From contig CAZLCL010000037.1 in NCBI GenBank assembly GCA_964558315.1, positions 1-7,543 of the forward strand: 7,543 nt of DNA, given 5' to 3'. This document shows, piece after piece, positions 1-6,053 of this stretch (its first letter is position 1; each line of letters begins with the position of its first letter). The position numbers and the translations under genes are program-made. The DNA comes from MWCM01 sp964558315. GTDB lineage: Bacteria > Patescibacteriota > UBA1384 > XYA2-FULL-43-10. The notes beneath the pieces are model-generated. The model was not told where the DNA came from, searched no databases, and saw nothing but the letters and a program-made list of their open reading frames with translations.

Positions 1-582
1 AAAAAAGATGGCAAAGTAAATGTTGGCGCTCAGAATATGTTTTATGAACCAGAGGGAGCATATACAGGGGAGATATCACCACTGATGATTGTTGACTTAG
101 CTAAATATGTAATACTGGGTCATTCAGAAAGGCGTAATTATTTTCACGAGAATGATTTATTAATTAATGAGAAAGTTATATCAGCGATAAAATACGGCTT
201 AACACCAATAATTTGTGTTGGTGAAAAAAGTAAAACTGCTCCGATTTCGGACGCAGTAAATCAGCTAAGAGAAGCATTAAACACAATTCCCAAAAATCGC
301 TACAAAGATGTTGTTGTGGCCTACGAGCCGGTTTGGGCGATCGGTGGAGCTAAAGTGGCTTCAATTGATCATATTGTAAAAGGTATGTTTAAACTTCGTG
401 AGGTGGTAGATAGAGACACCTCGATTCTTTACGGGGGTAGCGTTAATGTCGAACAGGTAACAGAGCTTGCCAAAAGGCCGGAGATTGATGGAGTGTTAGT
501 TGGAAGTGCCTCAATAAGAGCCGCAAGCTTTATCAAGATTTGTCAGGATTGGGCAGGGGCGAAAAGCTTTAAAAATTATTGA
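1..582 (+). CDS. tpiA: Triosephosphate isomerase, N-terminus cut by window edge
   Basis: This enzyme interconverts dihydroxyacetone phosphate and glyceraldehyde 3-phosphate in cytoplasmic glycolysis. The frame is open from base 1, and the residues before the first ATG (position 37) already match the family (VNVGAQNM), so that ATG is internal and the real start lies upstream. About 193 codons are visible of the usual roughly 245-250, so the N-terminal region with the catalytic Lys (NWK motif) is missing. Visible landmarks, in fragment numbering, are GHSERR with catalytic His41, AYEPVWAIG with catalytic Glu109 and the mobile lid, phosphate-binding YGGSV at 144-148, and VLVGSASI near the end. 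The lid reads IGGAK instead of the common IGTGK, and VGSAS replaces VGGAS. The segment between CVGE and the catalytic Glu, and the one after the lid, are both shorter than in model bacterial enzymes. It ends with TGA, 25 bp before gap, so the two are probably co-transcribed. Confidence 0.96.
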   Translation, partial: KKDGKVNVGAQNMFYEPEGAYTGEISPLMIVDLAKYVILGHSERRNYFHENDLLINEKVISAIKYGLTPIICVGEKSKTAPISDAVNQLREALNTIPKNRYKDVVVAYEPVWAIGGAKVASIDHIVKGMFKLREVVDRDTSILYGGSVNVEQVTELAKRPEIDGVLVGSASIRAASFIKICQDWAGAKSFKNY

Positions 583-598
583 TTTATTAATATTTTTT

Positions 599-603
599 GG
601 AGG
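599..603 (+). promoter_or_regulatory. Ribosome binding site of gap
   Basis: A perfect GGAGG lies only 4 bases before the ATG at 608. It fixes the start of the dehydrogenase, whose first residues MINVAINGFGRIGR match the family N-terminus. The short spacing recurs at other strong sites in this window. Confidence 0.8.
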
Positions 604-607
604 GAAG

Positions 608-1603
608 ATGATTAATGTGGCAATTAATGGATTCGGGAGGATTGGGAGAGCGGCGGCCAAGATAATTCTTGACAATCCAAATTTAAGACTAGTGGCAATT
701 AATGATTTGGGTGATGCAAAGACTTTGGCTCATTTGCTTAAATATGATTCATGTTATGGAGTCTATAACAAAGAAGTTGGCTGGACTGATAACGAAATTA
801 TCGTCAATACCCAAAGAATCCATTTTTATGGAGAAAAAGATCCCGGCGCTCTGCCTTGGAGAGAGCTAAATGTTGACGTAGTTATTGAATCAACCGGCAT
901 ATTTCTAACGGCCGAAAAGGCCAAGCCACATCTTGACGCAGGAGCTAAAAAGGTCGTGCTGTCCGCTCCGGGTAAAGATGATTCGGTGCCCACTTATTTA
1001 ATCGGAGTTAATGCTCATAAATACGCTGGAGAAAGCGTTGTCTCTAACGCTTCATGCACTACCAACTGTATAGGGCCAATTATGCATGTTCTGGAGCAAA
1101 AATACGGCATAGAAAAGTCACTTATGACTACCATACACTCTTATACAGCCGATCAAAATCTGGTTGACGGCCCGCATAAAGATCTTCGTCGTGCCAGAGC
1201 GGCGGCTTTAAATATTGTGCCGACTTCTACCGGCGCCGCTAAAGCACTGGGCAAGGTTATGCCGAAAGTTGAGGGAAAGTTTGATGGTCTAGCGATTCGT
1301 GTGCCTTCTCCGGTAGTTTCGCTTTCCGATATTACAGTGCTGTTAAAAACTAAAACTAGCAAAGAGGAGATTAACCAAGCTTTCGAAGAAGCCGCAGAGC
1401 GAGAATTTAAAAATATTATTATTGCATCGGATGAGCCGATAGTTTCTACCGACCTTATTGCCAGCACTGCTTCGACAGTTGTTGATTTAAGTTTGACCAA
1501 TGTAATGGGTGGGGATCTGGCTAAAGTAATTGGTTGGTATGATAATGAATGGGGTTATTCCTGTAGATTAATTGATTTAGTCGAACTGGTAGCTACTAAG
1601 TAG
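608..1603 (+). CDS. gap: Glyceraldehyde-3-phosphate dehydrogenase, type I
   Basis: It oxidises and phosphorylates glyceraldehyde 3-phosphate to 1,3-bisphosphoglycerate with reduction of NAD(P)+, as a cytoplasmic tetramer. At 331 residues it has the normal family length. The N-terminal Rossmann domain opens with NGFGRIGR at 7-14, and Asp33 (AIND) is the residue typical of NAD-preferring enzymes. The catalytic motif SNASCTTNC places the nucleophile at Cys150, and HSYTADQ places the activating base at His177. The S-loop runs DGPHKDLRRARAAA from 187, followed by PTSTGAAKA; WYDNEWGYSCR lies at 310-320. The S-loop has Gly188-Pro189 where NAD-specific Bacillus enzymes have Leu-Pro, so coenzyme choice is likely but not certainly NAD. 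The gene follows tpiA by 25 bp. By sampled lines (30/60 and 32/60 G+C at 841-900 and 1201-1260) it is clearly richer in G+C than the hydrogenase genes downstream. Confidence 0.98.
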   Translation: MINVAINGFGRIGRAAAKIILDNPNLRLVAINDLGDAKTLAHLLKYDSCYGVYNKEVGWTDNEIIVNTQRIHFYGEKDPGALPWRELNVDVVIESTGIFLTAEKAKPHLDAGAKKVVLSAPGKDDSVPTYLIGVNAHKYAGESVVSNASCTTNCIGPIMHVLEQKYGIEKSLMTTIHSYTADQNLVDGPHKDLRRARAAALNIVPTSTGAAKALGKVMPKVEGKFDGLAIRVPSPVVSLSDITVLLKTKTSKEEINQAFEEAAEREFKNIIIASDEPIVSTDLIASTASTVVDLSLTNVMGGDLAKVIGWYDNEWGYSCRLIDLVELVATK

Positions 1604-1621
1604 CTATTGGCATATTTTTTT
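1590..1621 (+). terminator. Possible weak terminator after gap
   Basis: The last codons of gap form an inverted repeat: TAGCTAC (1590-1596) and GTAGCTA (1600-1606) around a TAA loop. A run of seven T starts at 1615, eight bases after the stem. The stem overlaps the stop codon and the T tract is not adjacent, so termination would be inefficient at best. It may only partly separate gap from hypC. Confidence 0.3.
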
Positions 1622-1679
1622 AATCTGCCGCTTATCATTAAATATGGTAATAAATAATTAATTTATTTTTACTTTTCAA

Positions 1680-1904
1680 ATGTGTTTAGCAATTCCAGGA
1701 AAAATTAAGAAAATAGAAGGCACAAGCGCCTACTTTGATTTTAAAAATCATGAGTATTGCGCCGATATCTCACTGGTAACTGATCCTAAGGTTGGTGATT
1801 GGGTTTTGATGCACGATGGCAGAGCCATGTCAGTGATAAGCGAAGAAGAAGCTGAAGAAAATCTAAAGCTTATCGAAGCACAATCAGCGGAGCATTCTCA
1901 CTAG
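1680..1904 (+). CDS. hypC: [NiFe] hydrogenase maturation chaperone HypC
   Basis: HypC/HupF-family proteins are small chaperones. With HypD they carry the Fe(CN)2CO precursor to the immature hydrogenase large subunit, and they bind that subunit through an invariant Cys2. This 74-residue protein begins MCLAIPGKI, with Cys2 exactly in place, and has the expected VGDWVLMHDGRA segment with His45 (family form roughly VGDYVLVHAGFA) and an acidic tail SEEEAEENLKLIEA. Length is normal. The C-terminus ends EHSH. It lies 76 bp after gap on the same strand and faces the hydrogenase structural operon tail to tail. No HypA, B, D, E, F or endopeptidase gene is in the window. There is no recognisable Shine-Dalgarno sequence before its ATG (upstream is A/T with few purine runs), so translation may be SD-independent. 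A TTGGCA at 1607 with TATCAT at 1633 is promoter-like, but its 20-base spacing is poor. Confidence 0.95.
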   Translation: MCLAIPGKIKKIEGTSAYFDFKNHEYCADISLVTDPKVGDWVLMHDGRAMSVISEEEAEENLKLIEAQSAEHSH

Positions 1905-1921
1905 ACTAATAAGATCTATAC

Positions 1922-1965
1922 AAATATTTTAGCCGAAATTTTTAAGAATATTTCTCGCGATTTTT
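1922..1965 (+). terminator. Possible AT-rich terminator after hypC
   Basis: AAATATT (1922-1928) pairs with AATATTT (1947-1953). The helix continues through TTA/TAA across a single bulged G at 1946. TTTTT follows at 1961-1965. The stem has no G-C pair and the T tract lies seven bases away, so it is weak. It sits where a terminator for the + strand transcript is needed, because the hydrogenase operon converges from the right. I see no convincing terminator for the hydrogenase transcript in this gap. Confidence 0.3.
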
Positions 1966-1967
1966 AG

Positions 1968-2066
1968 TTATTCAATCACAAACTCATCTTTTTGGATAGC
2001 CAGCTCCTCAATATTTGAAAAACTGTGAAATAAGCCACAAGATAGAGGAATTAGCACAAAAATCAT
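1968..2066 (-). CDS. Doubtful 32-codon frame downstream of the hydrogenase
   Basis: Directly downstream of the hydrogenase large subunit, on the same strand, an ATG at 2066-2064 opens a 32-codon frame ending in TAA at 1970-1968. A TTG at 2105-2103, overlapping the large-subunit stop, would extend it to 45 codons. The product starts hydrophobic (MIFVLIPLSCG) and ends acidic (IEELAIQKDEFVIE). There is no clear ribosome binding site, and I recognise no family. It could be a small membrane-associated peptide translated by coupling, the decayed end of a former gene, or a chance frame in AT-rich DNA. Chance is the default reading. Confidence 0.13.
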   Translation of the reverse strand: MIFVLIPLSCGLFHSFSNIEELAIQKDEFVIE

Positions 2067-2101
2067 AAAAATGACTTGTTTTGATATAGGTGTTTTTAAA
2101 A

Positions 2102-3352
2102 TCAATGGGTGGCGCAAGTAATGCAGGGATCATAGGCACGAATTAGCATTTCAATAAGATTATTTATTTCTTGTCGGCTTTTGTCTTGAATAACTGGTTC
2201 GAGATTCTTAATATCATATTCCATAGCTGGCAAATTTTGCACGGTTGGGGTTATAATATCAGCTTTAACAATATAACCTTCTTTATCGAATTCATAATGA
2301 TGGAACAAGGTGCCACGAGGTGCCTCGCAAGCGCCTGTTCCCGCGCCAAACTTTTTAGGTTTAACCAAATCTTCCTCCTTAATATTTTCATGAATAAACT
2401 TTTCGATCAATTCGTTAGCAAGTATTACAAAGTAATAATTTTCAATGGCTTGGGCTTTGATGTTGTCAAAAGGATTATCAAAAAAACTTGGAACATTAAT
2501 TTCTTCTAATTGTTTGATAAATGTAGATGGGAAATTATTTTGATTTAAATTATATCTGGCCATAGCTCCCACCATCATGGTATTTCCTTTTAAAGTGGCA
2601 AATTTTGCTCTGTTATATGGAACCAATTCTTCATAGATATATTGACGGTAATCTTTGGGTTGCCATTTATTATCTTCGGTATCAATGATATCTCCGTGAA
2701 AAAATGCATAATCTTTACCGGAGAAAAGTGAACTATAAATTATTTTTCTGGAGATTTTAGGATAATCAAAAGATAAAAATAACTTCAATGTTTCATAAGC
2801 GATACTTTTTGCCTCTTGAGCGATTTTTAATAAATTTTTTAGTTCTGATTTTCGAGGAAAATGTTTAAAACCTCCCGGAACATTAGATACGGGATGCACG
2901 GCTCTCCCTGCGATAGTTTTTACAATTTCATCAGCTAAATGTTTGAGTTTTACGGCGTTTAAAAATAGCTCCGGATGACTGTTTTGTAGCTCAAAAGATG
3001 AACTAGCTCCAACAAAATCAGGCAAAACTAGCAAATATAAATGTAGTGCATGGCTTTGAATCATCTGTCCGGCCAGTAGTAATTGACGCAAGTTATTGAT
3101 CTGATCGGAAACTATAATGCCACAAGCGTCTTCAACGGCCTTAACACTGGTAACATTGTGTATTACTGGGCATATACCACAAATGCGAGAAGTAATAATC
3201 GGAGCTGAATAATAACTTTTCCCAAGCAATATTTTTTCGACAAATCTTTCTCCATCTAAACCTATAACTCTAGCCTTGTCTATGTGACCTGATTTTAAAT
3301 GAGCATAAAATTGGGCATGACCTTCAATTTTTGGTATAGCTTTATCTGTCAT
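2102..3352 (-). CDS. hydA: Group 3b [NiFe] hydrogenase large (alpha) subunit, no C-terminal extension
   Basis: This is the catalytic subunit of a soluble NAD(P)-linked [NiFe] hydrogenase/sulfhydrogenase (Pyrococcus HydA family, not the unrelated [FeFe] HydA). It catalyses reversible H2 oxidation/proton reduction in the cytoplasm. The 416 residues show, in order: IEGH at 9-12; RICGICPV with Ni ligands Cys58 and Cys61; GRAVHPVSNVPGGF at 149-162; GACEAPRGTLFHHYEFDKEG at 340-359; and DPCITCATH at the very end, with Ni ligands Cys410 and Cys413 and terminal His416. All four metal-binding cysteines are present. The TGA follows His416 directly, so the maturation peptide normally removed by an endopeptidase is absent; a second stop lies two codons on in the same frame. 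The ATG overlaps the end of the delta gene by 11 bp, implying translational coupling. It is the last gene of the operon. Confidence 0.97.
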   Translation of the reverse strand: MTDKAIPKIEGHAQFYAHLKSGHIDKARVIGLDGERFVEKILLGKSYYSAPIITSRICGICPVIHNVTSVKAVEDACGIIVSDQINNLRQLLLAGQMIQSHALHLYLLVLPDFVGASSSFELQNSHPELFLNAVKLKHLADEIVKTIAGRAVHPVSNVPGGFKHFPRKSELKNLLKIAQEAKSIAYETLKLFLSFDYPKISRKIIYSSLFSGKDYAFFHGDIIDTEDNKWQPKDYRQYIYEELVPYNRAKFATLKGNTMMVGAMARYNLNQNNFPSTFIKQLEEINVPSFFDNPFDNIKAQAIENYYFVILANELIEKFIHENIKEEDLVKPKKFGAGTGACEAPRGTLFHHYEFDKEGYIVKADIITPTVQNLPAMEYDIKNLEPVIQDKSRQEINNLIEMLIRAYDPCITCATH

Positions 3353-4085
3353 ACTTATTCCGATTAGTTAATAATTCCCACTCTTTTTGATAATCTCCAT
3401 ACATTGATAACCAGTTTTCGATTTCGTTTTTATCCAGTTTGTCTTTTAAAATCTCCTTCATTTTATAAAAATTTGCTTGGGGCAAAGGACCGCGGCAACC
3501 CAAACAAGCCTCGCCTCCATTAATGCAAACCGAGTTGCATCCACCTCTAGTAATTGGACCAAGGCAAGGTAAACCTTTTTTTATGAGACATTCATTTTCA
3601 TTAAGTCTGCATTCAAAGCAAACCGCATGTTCCACTTTTGCCGGGATTTTTTGCCAGTAAATATCTATCAAAGCGGAGATGGCTTCTTTATTATTAATTG
3701 GACAACCGTAAAAACAATAATCAACCTTAATTATCCGACTAATCGGTTTTACATTGGGCTTATTGAATATTTTTTGTGGCAGGCGATTTCTTTGCGATTG
3801 TATTCCTCCCATAATAGCACAAGCGCCCATAGCGATGACAATTGCCGATTGTTCTCTCACCGCTAACAATGTTTTATACTCTCTTTGACTTTCTGGCGTC
3901 CCTTCAATTATGGCCACATCAAATGGTCCTGGAAAATTGTCTTCTTGACCTAAACGAAAATTTTTTAAGTTATAGAAGTTTAATAATTTGTTAAAAGAAT
4001 CGTAATCTTTTAACAACTCAAATTGGCACCCCTCGCAACAGGTTAAAGAAAACACAGCCAAACTTTTTTTATTAAAAACTTTCAT
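3342..4085 (-). CDS. hydD: Group 3b [NiFe] hydrogenase small (delta) subunit
   Basis: This is the electron-transfer partner of the catalytic subunit, carrying a chain of iron-sulfur clusters from the NiFe site towards the flavin module. In 247 residues the proximal-cluster ligands appear as TCCEGC (Cys17, Cys20), MGACAIMGG (Cys89) and YGCPIN (Cys128). IEGTPES at 60-66 is the usual small-subunit loop. A second domain supplies eight cysteines (156, 159, 166, 174, 183, 187, 194, 197; motifs CFECRLNENEC, CNSVC, CLGC), enough for two more [4Fe-4S] clusters as in other group 3 small subunits. There is no twin-arginine signal peptide, which fits a cytoplasmic enzyme. The gene starts 5 bp after the gamma stop and overlaps alpha by 11 bp. 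No strong Shine-Dalgarno sequence precedes it, so coupling within the operon is likely. Confidence 0.97.
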   Translation of the reverse strand: MKVFNKKSLAVFSLTCCEGCQFELLKDYDSFNKLLNFYNLKNFRLGQEDNFPGPFDVAIIEGTPESQREYKTLLAVREQSAIVIAMGACAIMGGIQSQRNRLPQKIFNKPNVKPISRIIKVDYCFYGCPINNKEAISALIDIYWQKIPAKVEHAVCFECRLNENECLIKKGLPCLGPITRGGCNSVCINGGEACLGCRGPLPQANFYKMKEILKDKLDKNEIENWLSMYGDYQKEWELLTNRNKYDR

Positions 4086-4090
4086 AATTA

Positions 4091-4903
4091 CTATTTTCCA
4101 ATCTCATCTTTTATTTTGTCCCAGCGGAAAATCGGGCCATCACGACAAACCAAATATTTTCCGATATTGCAGTGTTGACATAAACCAACTCCGCACTCCA
4201 TGCGTCTTTCCATTGAAACGAATATTTGTCTGTCTGAAACGCCTTTTTCTGTAAGTATTTGATTACAAAATTTGAACATAATATCAGGCCCACACATCAA
4301 TACAACGGTATTTTTGGGATCAATTTTTATGTGTTTAAGAATGTCCGTAATCATACCTGTTTCCCCCCACCAATTTTTTGAGCTGTGTTCGACGCAAACT
4401 TTAAGATAATTAAGTTGTTTTTGCCACAAAAGAAAATCTTGTTCGAATAACACAAATTCCGGAGTTTTGAATCCGGCCACAATATTAATTTTTTTAAATT
4501 CTTTTTTATATTTGATAAGCTCAAAAATTAGCGGTCTTAGGGGCACAATTCCCATGCCGCCGATTAATATTAATACATTTTTACCAATCAATTTGCCAAC
4601 TGGCCAACCATTACCGTATGGGCCGCGCACATCAAGAGTATCACCGGGTAATAATTTTGTCATTTGAGTGGTAGTTGAACCGGCCGATCTAACACAAAGC
4701 TCAAAATATTTTTTTTGATCAATGGGCGAACAGGGAGCTAGGGTAACTTCTCCAAAGTGTGGCAGAGAAACTTGAAAAAACTGACCGGGATTATGGTTAA
4801 TTTTTCCAGCTATACGGTAAACCACAATATCCTGAGTGGCCGTATAACGGTCAATAATGTTAAATTTTTTGTATGAAAATTTGTCTTTAGTTTTCTGATC
4901 CAT
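4091..4903 (-). CDS. hydG: Group 3b hydrogenase gamma subunit, FAD/NAD(P)-binding diaphorase
   Basis: This subunit connects the iron-sulfur chain to NAD(P)(H). It belongs to the ferredoxin-NADP reductase-like family (Pyrococcus HydG, also close to dihydroorotate dehydrogenase electron-transfer subunits), not to the [FeFe]-maturase of the same name. In 270 residues, an FAD-binding beta-barrel comes first, with PGQFFQVSLP at 39-48, the APCSP flavin segment at 56-60 and RGPYGNGWP at 93-101. The NAD(P) domain follows, with LIGGMGIVPLRPL at 113-125 and MCGPDIMFKF at 203-212. A C-terminal [2Fe-2S] site reads ECGVGLCQHC with Cys237, Cys242 and Cys245, closed by Cys253. Nothing visible decides between NADH and NADPH; characterised group 3b enzymes usually prefer NADP(H). 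The start overlaps the end of beta by 17 bp, and no Shine-Dalgarno sequence is evident. Confidence 0.96.
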   Translation of the reverse strand: MDQKTKDKFSYKKFNIIDRYTATQDIVVYRIAGKINHNPGQFFQVSLPHFGEVTLAPCSPIDQKKYFELCVRSAGSTTTQMTKLLPGDTLDVRGPYGNGWPVGKLIGKNVLILIGGMGIVPLRPLIFELIKYKKEFKKINIVAGFKTPEFVLFEQDFLLWQKQLNYLKVCVEHSSKNWWGETGMITDILKHIKIDPKNTVVLMCGPDIMFKFCNQILTEKGVSDRQIFVSMERRMECGVGLCQHCNIGKYLVCRDGPIFRWDKIKDEIGK

Positions 4904-5831
4904 ATTTATGATTCATGGAGCTAATAATATTTTTAATATTTAAATGGGCGGGGCAAGCGGTAATACACCTGCCGCAACCAACGCATAGTGCATAGCCTAA
5001 CTCTTTTGGTCCTCTAACAAATTTATGATGATACCAATTATAAATTCTGTCGCTATTGTCTGGACGAAAATCAAATCTGTTTTGAATCTGTGAAAAGTCA
5101 GGGGAGAAACAACTGGTCCAGTTAAGACAACGATGGCACTCCCCATCAAGATCAGTTTCAAAATCTTGATCAAAGCAAAAACATAACGGACATACTGCAC
5201 TACAGGCTCCACATCCAAAACAGTTATTAGCAATTTTCTGCCAATAGTCGAAGGTCATTTTTTTATTACTAATATTTTTTTTTGTGAGTTCTAAATCTAT
5301 TTTTTCTGATTTAATTTTACTTTTTAAATTGACGGTTTGGTTAATTCTTTTTAGACCAATAATTTTAATCAGCTGTTCTGCTCTCCAGCTATTGGTTTTA
5401 ATAATAAAACCGTTGTTGTGCTTGGTTATAAATAAATCGTAATCAAGCAAGCCATTAAAATTAAATTGATCGCAAAAGCAATTATCATCCGGTTGGCATT
5501 CTCCGCCTATAATAAAAATATCATCTCTTCTTGGAATTAAACCCGAGGATTTAAATTGTTTTATAAATATATTTAAAGCGGCAATATCGCATAAAGGTAG
5601 GCCGATAAAGGCCATTTTGGGATTTTCTTTTTCAATGTCAAAATGATTCGGAAGCAAAAATTTCTTAAAAGTAAATACACTTTTTTTACTAAACCAAACA
5701 ATTTGGGAGATATTATTTGTAATCTTAAACTTGCTAATATTACCGTGATTTTGCGGGGAAATTAATTGAAATTTTTCAATTAAAAGTTGTGCAAGATGAT
5801 TTAAATGGATGTTTTCTGCATGAAATTCCAA
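4887..5831 (-). CDS. hydB: Group 3b hydrogenase beta subunit, iron-sulfur protein
   Basis: This is the additional electron-transfer subunit of sulfhydrogenases, related to subunit A of anaerobic sulfite reductase, and it forms the diaphorase module with gamma. Of 314 residues, the C-terminal part holds two ferredoxin-type [4Fe-4S] motifs: CFGCGACSAVCP (Cys204, 207, 210, 214) and CVGCGRCITACP (Cys283, 286, 289, 293). Upstream, LPLCD (Cys81) and ECQPDDNCFC (Cys112, 118, 120) match family positions thought to bind a further cluster. RCLNWTSCFSPDFS at 234-247 is another family signature. The start is TTG at 5831-5829, chosen because a perfect GGAGG lies four bases upstream and no ATG occurs in frame until about residue 73. 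First gene of the operon. It is the most AT-rich coding region seen (14/60 G+C at 5281-5340), with a Lys/Asn/Ile-rich, poorly conserved middle at about 155-195. Confidence 0.95.
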   Translation of the reverse strand: MEFHAENIHLNHLAQLLIEKFQLISPQNHGNISKFKITNNISQIVWFSKKSVFTFKKFLLPNHFDIEKENPKMAFIGLPLCDIAALNIFIKQFKSSGLIPRRDDIFIIGGECQPDDNCFCDQFNFNGLLDYDLFITKHNNGFIIKTNSWRAEQLIKIIGLKRINQTVNLKSKIKSEKIDLELTKKNISNKKMTFDYWQKIANNCFGCGACSAVCPLCFCFDQDFETDLDGECHRCLNWTSCFSPDFSQIQNRFDFRPDNSDRIYNWYHHKFVRGPKELGYALCVGCGRCITACPAHLNIKNIISSMNHKYGSEN

Positions 5832-5835
5832 TTTC

Positions 5836-5840
5836 CCTCC
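5836..5840 (-). promoter_or_regulatory. Ribosome binding site deciding the TTG start of hydB
   Basis: Read on the minus strand, GGAGG (part of GGAGGG) is followed after four bases by TTG at 5831-5829. No ATG lies nearby in frame, so this site decides the start and gives the first gene of the operon a rare initiation codon behind a strong site. Confidence 0.75.
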
Positions 5841-5853
5841 AGCCTATAACTAT

Positions 5854-5884
5854 TTGCTATTTGATAACAATATTTTACTATAAA
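5854..5884 (+). promoter_or_regulatory. Tentative + strand promoter upstream of the orphan terminator
   Basis: TTGCTA (5854-5859) and TATAAA (5879-5884) are 19 bases apart, longer than ideal. A transcript would begin near 5890, enter the hairpins at 5914-5978, and on read-through continue to pgk. The position overlaps the proposed divergent hydrogenase promoter, which would make the two mutually interfering. Weak evidence by itself, offered because the terminator needs a transcript. Confidence 0.18.
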
Positions 5885-5901
5885 TTGCGCTAATGATACA
5901 A
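5872..5901 (-). promoter_or_regulatory. Tentative promoter of the hydrogenase operon
   Basis: On the minus strand, TTGTAT (5901-5896) and TAAAAT (5877-5872) are separated by 18 bases. Transcription would start near 5865 and leave a leader of about 33 bases containing the GGAGG of hydB. The -10 is good but the -35 matches only its first three bases, and the DNA is AT-rich enough for chance hits. Confidence 0.25.
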
Positions 5902-5913
5902 TGCTGATGATAC

Positions 5914-5936
5914 CAAAATCCGAATACCTGATTTTG
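5914..5936 (+). other. Hairpin directly upstream of the orphan terminator
   Basis: CAAAATC (5914-5920) and GATTTTG (5930-5936) are perfect inverted repeats around a nine-base loop, four bases before the terminator stem. As RNA, it and the terminator would form two tandem hairpins. Function unknown; it could be part of a leader RNA, or a protein-binding palindrome on DNA. Confidence 0.35.
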
Positions 5937-5939
5937 AGC

Positions 5940-5978
5940 ACAAACTATTCTGGCCGCCTTGGTGGGTAGTTTGTTTTT
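5940..5978 (+). terminator. Rho-independent-type terminator upstream of pgk
   Basis: ACAAACTA (5940-5947) pairs with TAGTTTGT (5967-5974). Inside, CCGC (5954-5957) pairs with GTGG (5962-5965) around a CTTG loop, with an asymmetric internal loop between the two helices. The stem runs straight into TTTTT (5974-5978). The T tract is only on the + strand side, so it acts on rightward transcripts. There is no rightward gene between it and the divergent hydrogenase operon, so it is either an attenuator in the pgk leader, the end of a short RNA, or a barrier against antisense transcription from the hydrogenase genes. Confidence 0.6.
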
Positions 5979-6053
5979 AACCTACAAAAGTTTGTTCTCT
6001 GAATGATTTCGGATATGTTTTGCTGATAAAATATTATTTAATATATGTTATAT

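Noticed and set aside
1153..1500. Open frame of about 115 codons on the minus strand inside gap
   Set aside because: It lies antisense to well-conserved GAPDH coding sequence, has no recognisable family, and is a by-product of codon use.
1607..1638. TTGGCA and TATCAT as a hypC promoter
   Set aside because: Both hexamers are close to consensus but the 20-base spacing is outside the usual range and overlaps a terminator-like T tract; not strong enough to list.
1968..2104. Frameshift hiding a normal C-terminal extension of the hydrogenase large subunit
   Set aside because: Neither alternative frame after the stop resembles known extensions, and the DPCITCATH end is intact, so a natural stop is the simpler reading.
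2102..2104. TGA read as an amino acid (recoded genome)
   Set aside because: TGA also ends tpiA at a natural C-terminus, a TAA follows two codons after this TGA, and no long gene here contains an internal TGA.
2171..2509. Open frame of about 112 codons on the + strand inside the hydrogenase large subunit gene
   Set aside because: It is antisense to conserved large-subunit motifs and has no family or ribosome binding site; treated as a shadow.
5951..5967. T-box-like sequence GGTGGGTAG in the terminator upstream of pgk
   Set aside because: The T-box core TGGNACCGCG and the specifier stem are absent, and pgk is not a usual T-box target.
5918..6014. Long-range pairing ATCCGAA (5918-5924) with TTCGGAT (6008-6014), possibly closing a leader RNA
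   Set aside because: A 7-bp match within about 150 bases is expected by chance roughly once; without covariation it is not evidence of a fold.
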